Source of the DNA: UBA8752 sp965659115
Lineage (GTDB): Bacteria; Bacteroidota; Bacteroidia; Flavobacteriales_D; Sanyastnellaceae
Reading direction: 5' to 3'
NCBI GenBank assembly: GCA_965659115.1
Contig: CBFHUP010000003.1
Location: forward strand, 15,083-79,082
Length of the DNA stretch: 64,000 nucleotides
A program made the translations under genes and the position numbers. Under the pieces are notes generated by a model. It searched no databases. It was not told the DNA's origin and worked only from the letters and a program-made list of their open reading frames with translations. Below, piece after piece: positions 17,927 to 27,100 of the stretch. Within the stretch, counting starts at the first letter, position 1, and every line of letters begins with the position of its first letter.

Positions 17927-19984
17927 ATGAAGCACATTTTTACCCTGGCCGCTTGCGTGTTGGCCTTTCAAGTCTCGGCACAAATGATCGAGCAAATGCC
18001 TAAAAAGGCAACCGAACAGGAACTTGAAATGAGCCGGTTGTTAGGCTTAGAGGAGATGGCCCGATCAGAGGCCCATGGCATGCGAGGGGGAGACTCCACG
18101 GTGATTTTCTTCTATGAGGACTTTGCCAATGGCTTGGCAGGCAACAACGGTTTTGGGTCTATGTCTACTGAAGACAGCAGTCCCGACAATACGATTTGGC
18201 AGTATGTTGATGCTGCTGGCGACGGGTACTTTCAAGATGCGACTGCATCAGGTGTGCAGCCACCGGCGGGCGAGTTCAGCACCAACATCGGTGCACTGAG
18301 CAGCATGACTGCCGACAACGGTTGGATGATTTTTGACTGTGACTACTACAACACCCCCATCGCGACGGGAGTGGAGGATACAGAGGGGTTTTTGAACCTT
18401 CCCAACATGGACATGTCAGACTTGACCAGTGTGGTGATCACTTGGGATCAGTACCTCCGTTACTGCTGCTATCCTTACCTGCCCATTTATGTGGAGGTGA
18501 GCACAGACGGTGGGAGTCTTTGGACCTCGTTTGAAGCAGGAGGAACATTCATTCCGTCTGCGAACTCTGCCAGCGCCAACCCCCTTGTGACGAGTGTGGA
18601 CATCAGTTGTGCTGCAGCTGGACAGTCCTCTGTTGACATTCGCTTTGCCTATCTGCAGAGCCCCATTTCAGGTGGTGGATACAGCCACTACTACTGGGGC
18701 ATTGATGACATTGCCATTGAAGCCAATCCCGTCTCCAACAGCTTGGAGCTGGTGCAGCTGACCAATGGAGACGTCTACAACCTGTTTGAATACCGCGTGA
18801 CCCCTATGGAGCAGGTCATCCCCGCTGCTGACGGTGGTGTGTTGGCAGGCGTGCTTTACCGCAACGGTGGTTTCCTCAACCAAGAGAACTGTGTAGTGAC
18901 GGTTGACATATTGGACGATGCGGGCAACGTATTGAGCACCACAAACTCAGAGCCATTCACGGCACCCTCGTTTGCCAACAACGACAATTGCCCTGCCAAC
19001 GCGCAGGATACAGTGTACGTGGCGACAGGTTGGGAGCCCGATGGAGAAGGGCTGTACACTTTGCGTGCGACCTTGTCCAGCGACAGTGTGCCTTCGGCGG
19101 TCGTAGAGGGCAGTGATTCCGGAGAGCTGACCTTGGACATGGAGTACACCGAGTGTGAATTCGGTCACGACAATGCGGGCACCTTGGACGTAGAACTCGG
19201 GCCACGTTTCGACGACGAAAACGATTGGTTTGAGCCTACTGGATATGGCAACCGTTACACCTTCAACAATGAGGGCACAACGGTGTACGGTCTGGCCGTG
19301 GCTTTTGGGCCGAGTTTGGGTTCAGGCATCGACTTTGAGATCCGTTGGATTGATCAAGATCCTGAAGTGGGACTTTCTGATTCTCCCTATGAATTTGCGG
19401 AGTTCTCTTCTGATGCGAACTGGGCTGGAACGCCAGCGGCTCCTGTTTACTACCCCTTGGCATTCGAAGATGAATTGGAAGTGTCTGTGGAAGGATTGGC
19501 TTCACCTGGATTTTATGCTGGAGCGGTCGTCACAGAATTTGATTTTGATGACCTCGAGTTGACTGTATTGGGCAATGGCAACAGTGACACAGACAACAGC
19601 ACCATCATCTACCAACAGGCAGGAAGTGGCGAATATGTGTGGTTTACTGCGCAGACGGCGACTCCTGCGATTCGCTTGATCACCTGTCCGGTGGTCAGCG
19701 TGGACGTCTTGGGTGCCTACAACGGGGTCCACCTCGACGGCAACTTCCCCAACCCCACTGCGGATGAGACCCGATTCCGTTTCAATGCGGACTGGGGAGG
19801 TGACTTTATGATTGAGCTGCACGATTTGCAGGGCCGTATGGTCGATGTGATTGACCTCGGTGCCCGTCCTGCTGGAGAGCATACCGTGGTGTACAACGCC
19901 TCAGCGTTGGCAGACGGCATGTACACTTACTCGTTGGTTACCAACGGCGTTCGCGTGACGAAAAAGATGCGCGTGCAGCATTGA
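17927..19984 (+). CDS. Secreted T9SS type A cargo protein (tandem copy 2)
   Basis: A 685-residue exported protein. ATG 17927 opens MKHIFTLAACVLAFQVSAQ, a signal peptide very like that of the gene before it; the frame is open 20 codons upstream but without a signal. The body resembles copy 1 in layout: an EDFANG segment, MTADNGWMIFDCD, YVEVSTDGGSLW, YYWGIDDIAIEANP, then Ig-like repeats rich in Asp and Glu. The C-terminal sorting domain has LDGNFPNPTADETRFRF, ELHDLQGRMVDVIDLG, ALADGMYTYSL and VTKKMRVQH. Role unknown; probable surface protein, possibly adhesive. Confidence 0.87.
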   Translation: MKHIFTLAACVLAFQVSAQMIEQMPKKATEQELEMSRLLGLEEMARSEAHGMRGGDSTVIFFYEDFANGLAGNNGFGSMSTEDSSPDNTIWQYVDAAGDGYFQDATASGVQPPAGEFSTNIGALSSMTADNGWMIFDCDYYNTPIATGVEDTEGFLNLPNMDMSDLTSVVITWDQYLRYCCYPYLPIYVEVSTDGGSLWTSFEAGGTFIPSANSASANPLVTSVDISCAAAGQSSVDIRFAYLQSPISGGGYSHYYWGIDDIAIEANPVSNSLELVQLTNGDVYNLFEYRVTPMEQVIPAADGGVLAGVLYRNGGFLNQENCVVTVDILDDAGNVLSTTNSEPFTAPSFANNDNCPANAQDTVYVATGWEPDGEGLYTLRATLSSDSVPSAVVEGSDSGELTLDMEYTECEFGHDNAGTLDVELGPRFDDENDWFEPTGYGNRYTFNNEGTTVYGLAVAFGPSLGSGIDFEIRWIDQDPEVGLSDSPYEFAEFSSDANWAGTPAAPVYYPLAFEDELEVSVEGLASPGFYAGAVVTEFDFDDLELTVLGNGNSDTDNSTIIYQQAGSGEYVWFTAQTATPAIRLITCPVVSVDVLGAYNGVHLDGNFPNPTADETRFRFNADWGGDFMIELHDLQGRMVDVIDLGARPAGEHTVVYNASALADGMYTYSLVTNGVRVTKKMRVQH

Positions 19985-20008
19985 GCTGAGCGTTGTCAAT
20001 GAACTTCA

Positions 20009-20045
20009 AAGGCCCGCTCCCGGTATGGGGGGCGGGCCTTTATTT
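20009..20045 (+). terminator. Rho-independent terminator after the second tandem T9SS gene
   Basis: GGCCCGC (20011-20017) pairs with GCGGGCC (20032-20038), with a further wobble-containing TCCC/GGGG inner stem and a T-rich tail. The tail overlaps the promoter box of the next gene. Confidence 0.85.
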
Positions 20046-20048
20046 TTG
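20041..20048 (+). promoter_or_regulatory. -7 promoter box TATTTTTG of the GH3 gene
   Basis: Exact TAnnTTTG match, 5 nt before the ATG at 20054, predicting a leaderless transcript. It shares its T-run with the upstream terminator. Confidence 0.6.
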
Positions 20049-20053
20049 CAGGG

Positions 20054-21601
20054 ATGTCAAAGGGCGAGCACACTCCGGGAAATGGAGGTTGGAAAGGGCG
20101 CTTCGCCGGCCCTTGGGCGCGCCGTGTGCGCAGCAAGGACCACCAGGTCAACGCTGACCCAGCCCGAGCTCAAGCCGCCGTGTTGCAAGACCTGCTTTCT
20201 CAGGCGGCTGAAACAGCTTTCGGCAAGGATCACGGACTGGGCGATATCGCCAACATTCAGGACCCTTTAGATCAGGCTGCGGCATTTAAAGCGGCGGTTC
20301 CTGTGCGCGACTACGAGGGACTCAAACCTTATGTAGAGCGCGTGGTGGCTGGAGAAGCGGATGTGTTGTGGAAAGGGATGCCCAAGTATTTTTGCAAGAC
20401 TTCGGGAACCACTTCAGGCGCCAAGTACATTCCGCTGACTGAGGACAGCTTGCCCAACCACATTGGGGGTGCGCAAAGGGCTTTGTTGCACCACATCGCC
20501 AACAGCGGTAGTGCGGAATTTGTGGGGGGCAAAATGATTTTTCTGCAGGGCAGCCCCACCTTGACCCCAACCCCGGGAGGCGTCCCCTTGGGACGGCTGA
20601 GTGGCATCGTTGCGCACCACATTCCTTCTTACCTCCAGCGCAACCGTTTGCCCGCTTGGGATACGAATTGCATTGAAGATTGGGAAACCAAAGTCGAGGC
20701 CATCGTGCGCGAAACTGCGGGTCAGGATTTGCGGTTGATCAGTGGCATTCCCTCATGGGTGCAGATGTACTTCGAACGCTTGCTGGAACACACAGGCGCT
20801 GCCAACGTCAAGGAGGTGTTCCCCAACTTCTCGCTGTTCGTCTTCGGGGGGGTGGCCTATGCACCCTACGCAGAGCGGTTTCGCGAGTTGATTGGAGGCG
20901 ACGTGGCCACTGTGGAGACTTACCCTGCGAGCGAAGGGTTTATCGCTTACCAGGATGGTGCTTTGGGCGAGGGGTTGTTGGTCAATGCTGCCGATGGCTT
21001 GTTTCTAGAGTTCATTCCCGCGGATGAATACGGCCGCACAGATGCCCGCCGTGTGGGGTTGGGGGAAGTGGAGATGGGGGTGAATTATGCCGTGGTTATT
21101 TCTTCGAATGCGGGGCTTTGGGCCTATGATTTGGGCGACACAGTGCGCTTTGTGTCGTTGGCTCCTGCGCGGATAGTGGTCACGGGGCGGATCAAACATT
21201 ACACCAGTGCTTTTGGCGAACACGTCATTGCGGAGGAAGTGGAATCTGCCATGGCTGCTGCTTTGGATCAAGCGGGTGGGCAGATGGTTGAATTCCATGT
21301 GGCCCCAGAAGTCAACCCGTCCAATGGATTGCCTTATCACGAGTGGTTTGTAGAGTTTGCGGAGGTCCCTTTAGACGAAGGTGCTTTTGCTGCAGCCCTC
21401 GATGCTGCGCTGCAGGCTCGGAACCCGTATTACAAAGACTTGATTTCTGGAGCGGTATTGCGCCGCGCTCAACTCACAGCGCTGCGCCCTGGGGCTTTCC
21501 GCGAGGCCATGGCACGTCGGGGAAAACTCGGGGGTCAAAACAAAATCCCACGCTTGGCCAACGACCGGTCCATGGCGGAACAATTGCTGGCACATGACTG
21601 A
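20054..21601 (+). CDS. GH3 family acyl-adenylate-forming protein
   Basis: A 515-residue member of the GH3 branch of ANL adenylating enzymes, first known from plant auxin and jasmonate conjugation. The three nucleotide motifs are present: TSGTTSGAKYIPLT (phosphate loop) near residues 117-130, YPASEGFIAYQ (the YxSSE-type motif) and AYDLGDTVRFVS (YRxGD-type). VVTGRIKHYTSAFGEHV and LPYHEWFVEFAEVP mark the C-terminal lid. GH3 proteins are frequent in Bacteroidota but their bacterial substrate is not known; an amide-forming ligase acting on an acyl acid and an amine is an inference. Its stop overlaps the next start by 8 bases. Confidence 0.88.
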   Translation: MSKGEHTPGNGGWKGRFAGPWARRVRSKDHQVNADPARAQAAVLQDLLSQAAETAFGKDHGLGDIANIQDPLDQAAAFKAAVPVRDYEGLKPYVERVVAGEADVLWKGMPKYFCKTSGTTSGAKYIPLTEDSLPNHIGGAQRALLHHIANSGSAEFVGGKMIFLQGSPTLTPTPGGVPLGRLSGIVAHHIPSYLQRNRLPAWDTNCIEDWETKVEAIVRETAGQDLRLISGIPSWVQMYFERLLEHTGAANVKEVFPNFSLFVFGGVAYAPYAERFRELIGGDVATVETYPASEGFIAYQDGALGEGLLVNAADGLFLEFIPADEYGRTDARRVGLGEVEMGVNYAVVISSNAGLWAYDLGDTVRFVSLAPARIVVTGRIKHYTSAFGEHVIAEEVESAMAAALDQAGGQMVEFHVAPEVNPSNGLPYHEWFVEFAEVPLDEGAFAAALDAALQARNPYYKDLISGAVLRRAQLTALRPGAFREAMARRGKLGGQNKIPRLANDRSMAEQLLAHD

Positions 21602-22220
21602 ACACACCCGTACCATCCTCGTTGGCGTTGCTGGAGGCAGCGCCTCTGGAAAAGGCACTGTCGTCGACCGCTTGTTGGCCCATTATGGAGAACGGGCTGC
21701 GGTGCTTCGTATGGACGACTATTACAAGCCCATCGGTGAGGTTCCGCGAGATGCGGATGGTGAGCCGAATTTCGATGAGCCCGACTCATTGGATTTGGCC
21801 CGGCTGGCCGATGATCTGGATGCCCTTCGTGCGGGCGAAGACCTGCACATAGACAGTTACACGTTCAACCAACCTGGGGTGCATTCCGAGCGGTTGCACA
21901 TTCCGGCTTGTCCGGTTGTCTTCTTAGACGGTTTGTTTTTGTTGCACGATGTGGGCGTTCGCGAGCGCTTGCACTTGACCGTATACATACACGCTACCCC
22001 GGAAACCCGTCTGGCTCGGAGGATGGCCCGGGACCAAGCGGAGCGGAGTCTGACGCCAGAAATGATCCAATACCAGTGGGACCGGCATGTGCGCCCTGGA
22101 GACCTCGCTTACCTCGAACCGGTGTCCCATCTTGCGCATGTCGCCGTGGACAACGACCGACCTGGAGACGCGGACCTGTCCAGTGTCCATGTGGCCATTG
22201 CCGCTTTGATTCAACCTTGA
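21594..22220 (+). CDS. udk: Uridine kinase family protein
   Basis: A 208-residue P-loop kinase that phosphorylates uridine/cytidine in pyrimidine salvage. Walker A is GGSASGKGT (residues 15-23), followed by LRMDDYYKPIGEVP and the NFDEPDSLD segment, PVVFLDGLFLLHD and the lid RRMARDQAERSLTPE. These match Udk, although EGLFLL is more usual than DGLFLL. The start overlaps the GH3 stop by 8 bases, and the next gene begins 9 bases after its stop, so these form one operon. A closely related kinase specificity cannot be excluded. Confidence 0.85.
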   Translation: MTEHTRTILVGVAGGSASGKGTVVDRLLAHYGERAAVLRMDDYYKPIGEVPRDADGEPNFDEPDSLDLARLADDLDALRAGEDLHIDSYTFNQPGVHSERLHIPACPVVFLDGLFLLHDVGVRERLHLTVYIHATPETRLARRMARDQAERSLTPEMIQYQWDRHVRPGDLAYLEPVSHLAHVAVDNDRPGDADLSSVHVAIAALIQP

Positions 22221-22229
22221 ACCCCTCTC

Positions 22230-22589
22230 ATGTCAAAGACATTCTTTACCCTGCCCACTTGCAAGACTTGCCAGCGCATTGAGGCCGATTTGAACCCGGC
22301 CGAAGCCGGCGCCGTTGTGCGCGACATCAAAGCACAAGCCATCACGGCAGAGGAAGTCGATGCCATGCATGCCCATTCCGGCAGCTATGAGGCGCTGTTC
22401 AGCCGCCGCGCCATGAAATTCCGTTCCATGGGACTGGCGGAGCGCACCTTGACCGAGGCCGATTACCGGCAGCTCATCATGGAGGAGTACACGTTTCTCA
22501 AGCGCCCGGTGCTTTTGACCGATTCAGGGGTGTTCGCCGGATCTGCCAAGGCCGCTGTAGAGGGGGCAAGGGCAGCACTCAAGGGTTAA
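22230..22589 (+). CDS. ArsC/Spx-family thioredoxin-fold protein
   Basis: A 119-residue ArsC-family protein (Spx/YffB/ArsC type). The redox pair is PTCKTC (Cys11 and Cys14 region), SRRAMKFRSMGL is the middle arginine segment, and FLKRPVLLTDSGVFAG is the typical KRP motif with the catalytic-fold arginine. Members include glutaredoxin-dependent arsenate reductases and transcription-associated Spx; nothing here (no arsR, no arsenite pump) points to arsenic. It sits in the GH3-udk operon. Confidence 0.82.
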   Translation: MSKTFFTLPTCKTCQRIEADLNPAEAGAVVRDIKAQAITAEEVDAMHAHSGSYEALFSRRAMKFRSMGLAERTLTEADYRQLIMEEYTFLKRPVLLTDSGVFAGSAKAAVEGARAALKG

Positions 22590-22601
22590 TCTCAGCCGGG
22601 C

Positions 22602-23516
22602 TTGCAGCGGTTACTTGCCCATCTGGCCTTGTTGGTCGTGGCATTGGTGTATGGGGGCAATTACCTCGTGGCCAAAGGGCTCATGCCTGATTTGGTGGGG
22701 CCGAGTGGATTCATTGTTTTGCGGGTAACCGGGGCATTGGCCTTGTTTTCGTTGTTGCTGCCTTTTAACCGGGAGCGTGTGGCGAGGGAGGACATCCCCC
22801 GGTTGATTTTCTGTGGAGTCACCGGGGTGGGCATCAATATGTTGCTCTTTTTTAATGGTTTGAATGTCACAAGCCCAGTCAATGCCAGTTTGATCATGAC
22901 GGTCAACCCGATTCTGGTGTTGATTGCCAGTGCTGTGGTGCTGGGCCAGCCCATTGTGAAACGCAGGCTGATCGGCGTCATCCTGGGGGGCATTGGTGCT
23001 GCAGCGATCCTTTTGTGGAGCGGGTCGGGTGAGCGGGTCCACGCTTCTTGGCAGGGAGACTTCATGATCTTGATCAACGCCACCAGTTACGCGTTCTACC
23101 TCGTCGCCGTCAAACCCCTCATGTCCAAGTACAAGCCCTTGACGGTGGTGACGTGGGTTTTTCTGTTTGGATGGTTGTTTACCACGCCCATCGGTTGGCA
23201 TCAGGCGGCTTCCATTGACTGGAGTTTGTTTGGACCTTCAGAATGGATGGGGGTGGCCTATGTGGTGCTGGCCACAACGTTCTTGGTGTACTTGCTCAAC
23301 ATCTTTGCGATGCGCCACCTGCAACCCACAGTGGTGAGCGTGTACATCTACTTGCAGCCCTTGTTGGCGACCTTGTTCAGCGTGGTGCAGGCCCGTGTGG
23401 GCGGCACGGATTACATGGTGGATACAGGCTGGCCGCTCTGGGCCTTTGGTGCACTCATATTCATTGGGGTGTATCTGGTCGGAAAGCCGGTTCGAACGAC
23501 GCTGGATAAGGCTTAA
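22602..23516 (+). CDS. EamA/DMT superfamily transporter
   Basis: A 304-residue inner-membrane protein with about ten transmembrane helices arranged as two EamA repeats (starting LALLVVALVYGGNYLVAKGLMP and GDFMILINATSYAFYLVAVKP). Substrate unknown; the family exports metabolites or drugs. The start is a TTG at 22602, 12 bases after the ArsC-like stop; later in-frame start codons would delete the first helix. Probably the last gene of the GH3 operon. Confidence 0.85.
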   Translation: MQRLLAHLALLVVALVYGGNYLVAKGLMPDLVGPSGFIVLRVTGALALFSLLLPFNRERVAREDIPRLIFCGVTGVGINMLLFFNGLNVTSPVNASLIMTVNPILVLIASAVVLGQPIVKRRLIGVILGGIGAAAILLWSGSGERVHASWQGDFMILINATSYAFYLVAVKPLMSKYKPLTVVTWVFLFGWLFTTPIGWHQAASIDWSLFGPSEWMGVAYVVLATTFLVYLLNIFAMRHLQPTVVSVYIYLQPLLATLFSVVQARVGGTDYMVDTGWPLWAFGALIFIGVYLVGKPVRTTLDKA

Positions 23517-23525
23517 TTTCAGCAC

Positions 23526-24062
23526 ATGCCCATTCCTAAGCCTTTCAACCTGACCACTTGGATCGAGGAGCACCGCGACTTGCTCAAACCCCCTGTGGGC
23601 AACAAGAACCTCTATGTGGACAGTGGAGATTACATCGTGATGATCGTGGCGGGCCCCAATGCCCGCAAAGACTACCACTACAATGAAACTGAGGAGTTAT
23701 TCTATCAGTTGGAAGGCCACATCACAGTGCGGATCCAAGAAGACGGCAAAGCCGTGGACATGAAGCTTGGACCTGGAGACATGTACTTGCATCCGGCCAA
23801 GGTCCCGCACAGCCCCATGCGGGAGGCGGGTTCCCTCGGGTTGGTGATTGAACGCAAGCGCGAGGGCAGCGGCATGCAGGATGGTTTGCTGTGGTTCTGC
23901 GACGGATGCAACACCAAGTTGCACGAGACCTACTTCGAGCTTCGGGACATTGAACAAGACTTCTTGCCCCGCTTCCGCGAGTTCTATGGGAGCGAAGACA
24001 AGCGAAGTTGCTCCACTTGTGGGGACGTAATGCCCACTGACCCTCGCTTTGTGAATGCTTGA
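23526..24062 (+). CDS. haaO: 3-Hydroxyanthranilate 3,4-dioxygenase
   Basis: A 178-residue cupin dioxygenase that opens the ring of 3-hydroxyanthranilate on the way to quinolinate. The iron ligands His51, Glu57 and His95 and the substrate arginines Arg47 and Arg99 fall at the same positions as reported for the Cupriavidus metallidurans enzyme. The C-terminal rubredoxin-like site is complete (WFCDGCN and SCSTCGD). Cytoplasmic. It acts directly after kynureninase, whose gene is 13 kb away in this window. Quinolinate phosphoribosyltransferase and the earlier pathway enzymes are not seen here. Confidence 0.96.
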   Translation: MPIPKPFNLTTWIEEHRDLLKPPVGNKNLYVDSGDYIVMIVAGPNARKDYHYNETEELFYQLEGHITVRIQEDGKAVDMKLGPGDMYLHPAKVPHSPMREAGSLGLVIERKREGSGMQDGLLWFCDGCNTKLHETYFELRDIEQDFLPRFREFYGSEDKRSCSTCGDVMPTDPRFVNA

Positions 24063-24114
24063 CGGGTCAAGCAACTGGAGAGGTGGTGCTGCGTTTAATT
24101 CCTTGCACAGGAGT

Positions 24115-24122
24115 CAATTTTG
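24115..24122 (+). promoter_or_regulatory. Probable -7 box (CAATTTTG) of the PKD-repeat gene
   Basis: One mismatch to TAnnTTTG, 3 nt before the ATG at 24126. If used, the in-frame TTG at 24120 (inside the box) cannot be the start. Confidence 0.45.
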
Positions 24123-24125
24123 AAG

Positions 24126-27100
24126 ATGAGATTTAAGCTGTTTTTTTTGGGTTTGACGGTGTGGTGGGCCTGCTCTGCAGTGGCCCAACCATTGTTGGTC
24201 GATGGCGACGTTTGTTTGGACATAGAAGTCGTAGCCATCCACACGGAAGGTGAGCTTGAAGGCATGACGACCTACCGTTTGTTTGCCACATTGCCTGGGC
24301 CTGACGATGTGATCACTACGGTTTTTGGAGATGCGGAACACCCCACAAGTGTGCAAACCTCCACGTCGTTTTTTCAAAGTGAGATTGGCGGTCAATTTCC
24401 TTGCGCGAACAACCCCATTCTCTTTGACGCTTTTCCCACCTTGGCTTGGGACAGTTGGTTGACTTTGGGGATTTCAGGCCCGCCTGATGCGTCGTTGGGT
24501 GAAGATTGCCCTCAAGTGGTCATGAGCACGGGCTCTCCGTTTACCACCGAATTTGAGAACGGCAACGGGTTTACAATCGACGACATGATTGGCAGCGCTT
24601 GGTTTGTGGTGCCGTCCAATACCAATGGCCTCCCCGATGAAGACGGTCGCGTGTTGCTCGCGCAGCTGACCACGGATGGCACGCTGTCCGGGGTGTTGTA
24701 CATGCAAGTTCTGCCCGGTGGAGTAGGCACTTTGGCCGAAGTTGTGGGCCTGCCATTCTACGGGCCCTGCGCTGAAATTTCACCGATACAATGCCCGGAG
24801 GAAATCTTCGCGGAAGGGGAAGGGTGCACCTGGCAATTTGAGGCGGGCAGTTTTCAGCCTGGAGACACTGCCGTGTGGTCGTTTGGCGATGACCTTCAGG
24901 TCGGGGGACACTACACAGAATACACGTTTGCCGCGGATGGTCCATACCCTGTGTCCGTTACCTACAGTTCCAACTACTGTCCTGATGGGGTGACCTTGGT
25001 GACCGAGGTGATGGTGGACGGCTGCTCGGAAGTGGAGTGCACGCTTGATTTGATCGTGGAGACCGCCCAAGAGGGAGAGGTGATCATGGTGATTCCCGTG
25101 GACTACCCCGAAGGTGTAGAGTTGATATACTCGCTCAATGGTGAGGTCTTCCAAGAGGGAGGTACGGCCATCACATTGCCGGTTGGAACGGGCAACGGCC
25201 CATGGCAAGTCTGCGTCCAATATGTCTCCGAAGACTGTCCCGATGGGGTGGTGGCTTGCACGGGCAGTGAAGACTATGAGTCGGGTTGCCCCAACGAAAT
25301 CTGGGTGGGCGGCGCTGGATGCGAGTACATCTTCAGCATTTGTGATTACACCGAAGGCGAGAGTGTGCAGTGGGCGTTCAGTGACAGCACTGAGGCCGAG
25401 GGGCATTTCACTTGGCACACCTTTGAGGAAGAGGGCGTGTACGAGGCTTGCGCGACCTACGTGAGTCCAAGTTGTCCGGACAGTACCGTATTGTGCACTT
25501 TGGTGGAAGTCGAAGGATGCGGCCCGTGTGTCTTGGACATTGTGGTGGTGGCCGAAGACCCGGAAGAGGGCCATTGGGTCTTGGCTACAGAGGGGGCACC
25601 TGAGGGAACGACCATCGTGTGGTTCGATGCCGCAGGCCAGGTCATCACGGAAGGCGATGAGTTGTATTTCGAGGGTACTGGCGCGGTGTGTGCCTTTTAT
25701 GAAACGCCTGAATGCCCGGAGGGTGTCGAGGCTTGCATTGACCTCGAGCCTGCCGCCCCAGATTGTGGGGTTCAGATCGAGCTGACGGAGTTGGCTTTGT
25801 GTGGGCAATACCTCGCAGAATATGAAGGGGAGCCAGGCCCAGGAGACGTGATGTGGTACCTCGATGGGGAGTTGCTGCAGACCGGAGGCAGTGCCTTTGA
25901 CTTTTCAGTAGACAGCGCACAAACTGCGCTGCTGTGCGCTGTAGCCGTAGGCGCAGATTGCCCAGAAGGTGAGGAGGCGTGTATCGACGTAGCAAACGAG
26001 GGCTGCGACCCTTGCCTGACTGAAGGTGAGGCGGAGATGATGTCATCGGTTTTGGATGAGGAATACCCGTGTCAGGTTTTCTTGATGGTCGAAATGATGC
26101 AACCAGAGGATTACTCCATTTTGTGGGAATTTGGTGACGGCATCACAACGACGCACTCTTCCTTGTGGACGCAGCACCAATATGCGGAATCCGGTGTGTA
26201 TCAGGCGTGTGCCACGGTGTTCAGTCCTGGATGCCCCGAAGGGTTCACCTTGTGCATCGACGTCGAGGTGGAAGGTTGCGATGAACCATGTGAAGCGGTG
26301 GTGGTGACCGTGGATGCCAACGGAGCCTCCGGTTATTATGGGTGGTCTGGATATGGTGACAATTGGTCTCAGGAAGTTGTGTTTATGGTCCCTGGTGGGA
26401 GCACAGAGCCGGTGGAATTTGGCCTTTGCTTGACCGATGGTTGTTATGTGATGGATTTCTGGGGGAACAGCAGCGAAACAGCCGCCGATCTCAGCATCAG
26501 TGTTGCGGATTCTGACGGGGTGTTGGAATGGGAGGATGCACCTTTTGTAGACGAGAACGGCTGGCAGGTGGTCAGTTTTGGAGTGGGTGATGTGGGCTGT
26601 GGCCCTGATCCGGTGGAGTGCACACTCGAAATCGAGGCTGCACAGGAAGCCGATGGCAGTTGGGTGCTGACGGCGTTGACGGAATCGCTGGAGGACGTAG
26701 GCTATCTCTGGACCTTTTCGGATGGTTCAGTGTTGAATGGGGCCACTGTCAATTACACCTTTGTCGCGGGAACCACTTTTGAAACGGCCTGTGTTTCGGC
26801 TTTCTTTCCCGGGTGCGATGAAGTCTTGGCGGCATGCATCGACCTGGACAACGGGCTGGATGAGGCTTGTGAGGCGGTTGAGGTTGTGATTGAAGGTGAC
26901 ACTTTTGAGGAATTGCTGGAGGACTTGGAATGGGCTTGGAGTTTGCTTGGAGGCGGGTTTGAATGGTCGGGCTCCATGTCGTTGGACCCCGCTGATGACG
27001 AAGCGGACGGCATCGTGTTGTGCTTGCCCCCGGGTTGCTATGCCCTGCAGATGGAAATGTCGGGCTTGCCCGGGTTCCAAGGATTGCCAGGGATGACCAT

